From assembly GCA_021199975.1 (NCBI GenBank), contig JAJQHF010000079.1:1-6754 (forward strand): DNA of 6,754 nucleotides. Direction: 5' to 3'. The notes below the pieces were generated by a model that searched no databases, was not told the origin of the DNA, and worked only from the letters and a program-made list of their open reading frames with translations. Both the position numbers and the translations under genes were made by a program. The number at the start of each line of letters is the position of its first letter. Positions within the stretch are counted from its first letter, which is position 1. The stretch comes from Candidatus Gastranaerophilales bacterium. Its GTDB lineage: Bacteria; Cyanobacteriota; Vampirovibrionia; Gastranaerophilales; Gastranaerophilaceae. Of the stretch, positions 5,971-6,754 are shown in pieces.

Positions 5971-6609
5971 ATGATTAAGGATTTTGAAAAAATAATAAAC
6001 AGTATAAAAGAAATGAAGCTTCCTCAAAGTGAATTTGTAAAATTTATGGAAGATATTCATGACCCTTTTATTGTACTGATTGCATGTATTTTGTCTTTAA
6101 GGACAAATGATAAAACAACTTATCCCGCTGCAATGAGAATGTTAAAACTCGGAAAAACTCCGGAGGATTTCACAAAAGTAGAGCAAGAAAATTTAGAAAA
6201 AGCTATATATCCTGTCGGCTTTTATAAAAATAAGGCAAAACAAATCATAGATATAGCTTATGAACTATATCATGATTATAACTCTATTGTGCCTAAAGAA
6301 ATTGATGAACTTATTAAATTCAAAGGAGTTGGAAGAAAAACAGCTAATTTAGTTCAATCAAAAGGCTATAATCTGCCAAGTATTTGCGTCGATGTCCACG
6401 TTCACAGAATTTCAAACAGATTGGGGCTTGTTAATACAAAAGAACCGGAAGAAACCGAAATGAGTTTAAAATCGAATTTACCTAAAAAATATTGGTCAGA
6501 AATAAATACTCTTTTTGTAACATTGGGGCAAAATGTTTGTAAACCCTCAAAACCCGACTGTTGTATATGCAGTCTTCATAAATACTGCAAGTTTTATAAT
6601 ACGTTTTAA
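5971..6609 (+). CDS. nth: Endonuclease III-like DNA glycosylase/AP lyase
   Basis: This cytosolic base-excision repair enzyme removes oxidised pyrimidines and cleaves the strand at the abasic site. The 212 residues equal the normal Nth length. The helix-hairpin-helix is LIKFKGVGRKTANLVQ (114-129), with the catalytic lysine K123 (equivalent to K120 of E. coli Nth); the catalytic aspartate is D141 in VDVHVHR (E. coli D138). C190, C197, C200 and C206 have the CX6CX2CX5C spacing of the [4Fe-4S] cluster loop. The segment LSLRTNDKTT (41-50) replaces the E. coli LSAQATD, with arginine where E. coli has the inserting glutamine Q41; an RT(K/N/R)D form is familiar from archaeal and thermophile relatives. 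The ATG at 5971 is the most upstream possible start, but no Shine-Dalgarno sequence precedes it. A membrane-protein gene starts 17 bp downstream, probably co-transcribed. Confidence 0.92.
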   Translation: MIKDFEKIINSIKEMKLPQSEFVKFMEDIHDPFIVLIACILSLRTNDKTTYPAAMRMLKLGKTPEDFTKVEQENLEKAIYPVGFYKNKAKQIIDIAYELYHDYNSIVPKEIDELIKFKGVGRKTANLVQSKGYNLPSICVDVHVHRISNRLGLVNTKEPEETEMSLKSNLPKKYWSEINTLFVTLGQNVCKPSKPDCCICSLHKYCKFYNTF

Positions 6610-6626
6610 TATTGAAAGATACAATT

Positions 6627-6754
6627 ATGAAATATTATTTAAAAACAATTCTTTCCAATGTAATTTTAAATGTTGCAATAATAATTGTAATTGATGCTGT
6701 AATATTTATAAGATTTAGTTTTGAAAAGGATACATTTGGATATTTTCTTGATTT
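6627..6754 (+). CDS. Partial gene for a membrane-anchored protein of unknown function
   Basis: An open frame of 42 codons starts at ATG 6627 and is cut by the right edge of the window. The visible N-terminus, MKYYLKTILSNV, carries two lysines and is followed by a hydrophobic stretch (about residues 12-29, rich in Ile and Val) ending in an Arg, and then a polar segment with Phe and Tyr. This looks like a signal anchor or first transmembrane helix; no signal-peptidase site is evident. The upstream region has only a weak purine run, GAAAGA, about ten bases before the ATG. It follows nth by 17 bp on the same strand, consistent with a shared transcript. I do not recognise the family from this fragment. 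Confidence 0.6.
   Translation, partial: MKYYLKTILSNVILNVAIIIVIDAVIFIRFSFEKDTFGYFLD

Noticed and set aside
5754..6060. Two overlapping minus-strand open frames of 60 and 70 codons in the intergenic region and nth start
   Set aside because: They have no ribosome sites, one runs antisense into nth, and their composition (many Cys, His, Pro, Arg from the GC island) does not resemble the neighbouring proteins. They are chance frames.

Overview
The window is AT-rich (about one third G+C by eye), densely coded bacterial DNA using the standard code. It carries five complete genes on the minus strand, one complete gene on the plus strand, and the start of a second plus-strand gene that runs off the right edge. 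No mobile element, CRISPR array, rRNA or tRNA is recognisable. The gene set is a QueH-type epoxyqueuosine reductase, a ferredoxin-dependent 2-oxoacid oxidoreductase, a [4Fe-4S] endonuclease III, and a VKOR fused to a DsbA-like domain. This suggests an anaerobic or microaerobic bacterium with a quinone-containing membrane and an extracytoplasmic disulfide pathway. A gut-type low-GC lineage such as Vampirovibrionia/Gastranaerophilales (Melainabacteria) would fit, but that is a guess from gene content and composition only.

Minus strand, in transcription order: a class I/II PLP aminotransferase of the LysN/Aro8-like group (5658-4477); korA, a fused gamma-alpha subunit of 2-oxoacid:ferredoxin oxidoreductase (4395-2605); korB, its TPP and [4Fe-4S] beta subunit (2593-1739); a VKOR-DsbA fusion (1727-534); and queH (541-5). 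From korA onward the genes are separated by 11 bp, 11 bp and an 8-bp overlap, so korA-korB-VKOR-queH is very probably one operon. The aminotransferase lies 81 bp upstream of korA. That gap has no visible terminator but does hold a candidate promoter, so the aminotransferase may be co-transcribed or separately controlled.

The 312-bp stretch 5659-5970 is the divergent control region between the aminotransferase and nth. It contains a good extended -10 promoter for the aminotransferase. It also contains a GC-richer island (about 5851-5910, 29 of 60 bases G or C) with two GCGGCAG repeats one helical turn apart. Plus strand: nth (5971-6609), then 17 bp, then the start of a gene for a protein with an N-terminal membrane segment (6627 to the edge).

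Functionally, the aminotransferase could supply 2-oxo acids (or consume or regenerate 2-oxoglutarate) for KorAB, which would oxidise them to acyl-CoA with reduction of ferredoxin. The VKOR-DsbA protein would form disulfides in exported proteins and pass electrons to quinone. QueH finishes queuosine in tRNA. The link between the last two and KorAB is physical (operon) and not obviously biochemical. I do not see a convincing undescribed system. The best leads are the unusual CNGC active site of the DsbA-like domain, the GC island between the divergent genes, and the aminotransferase-KOR pairing.
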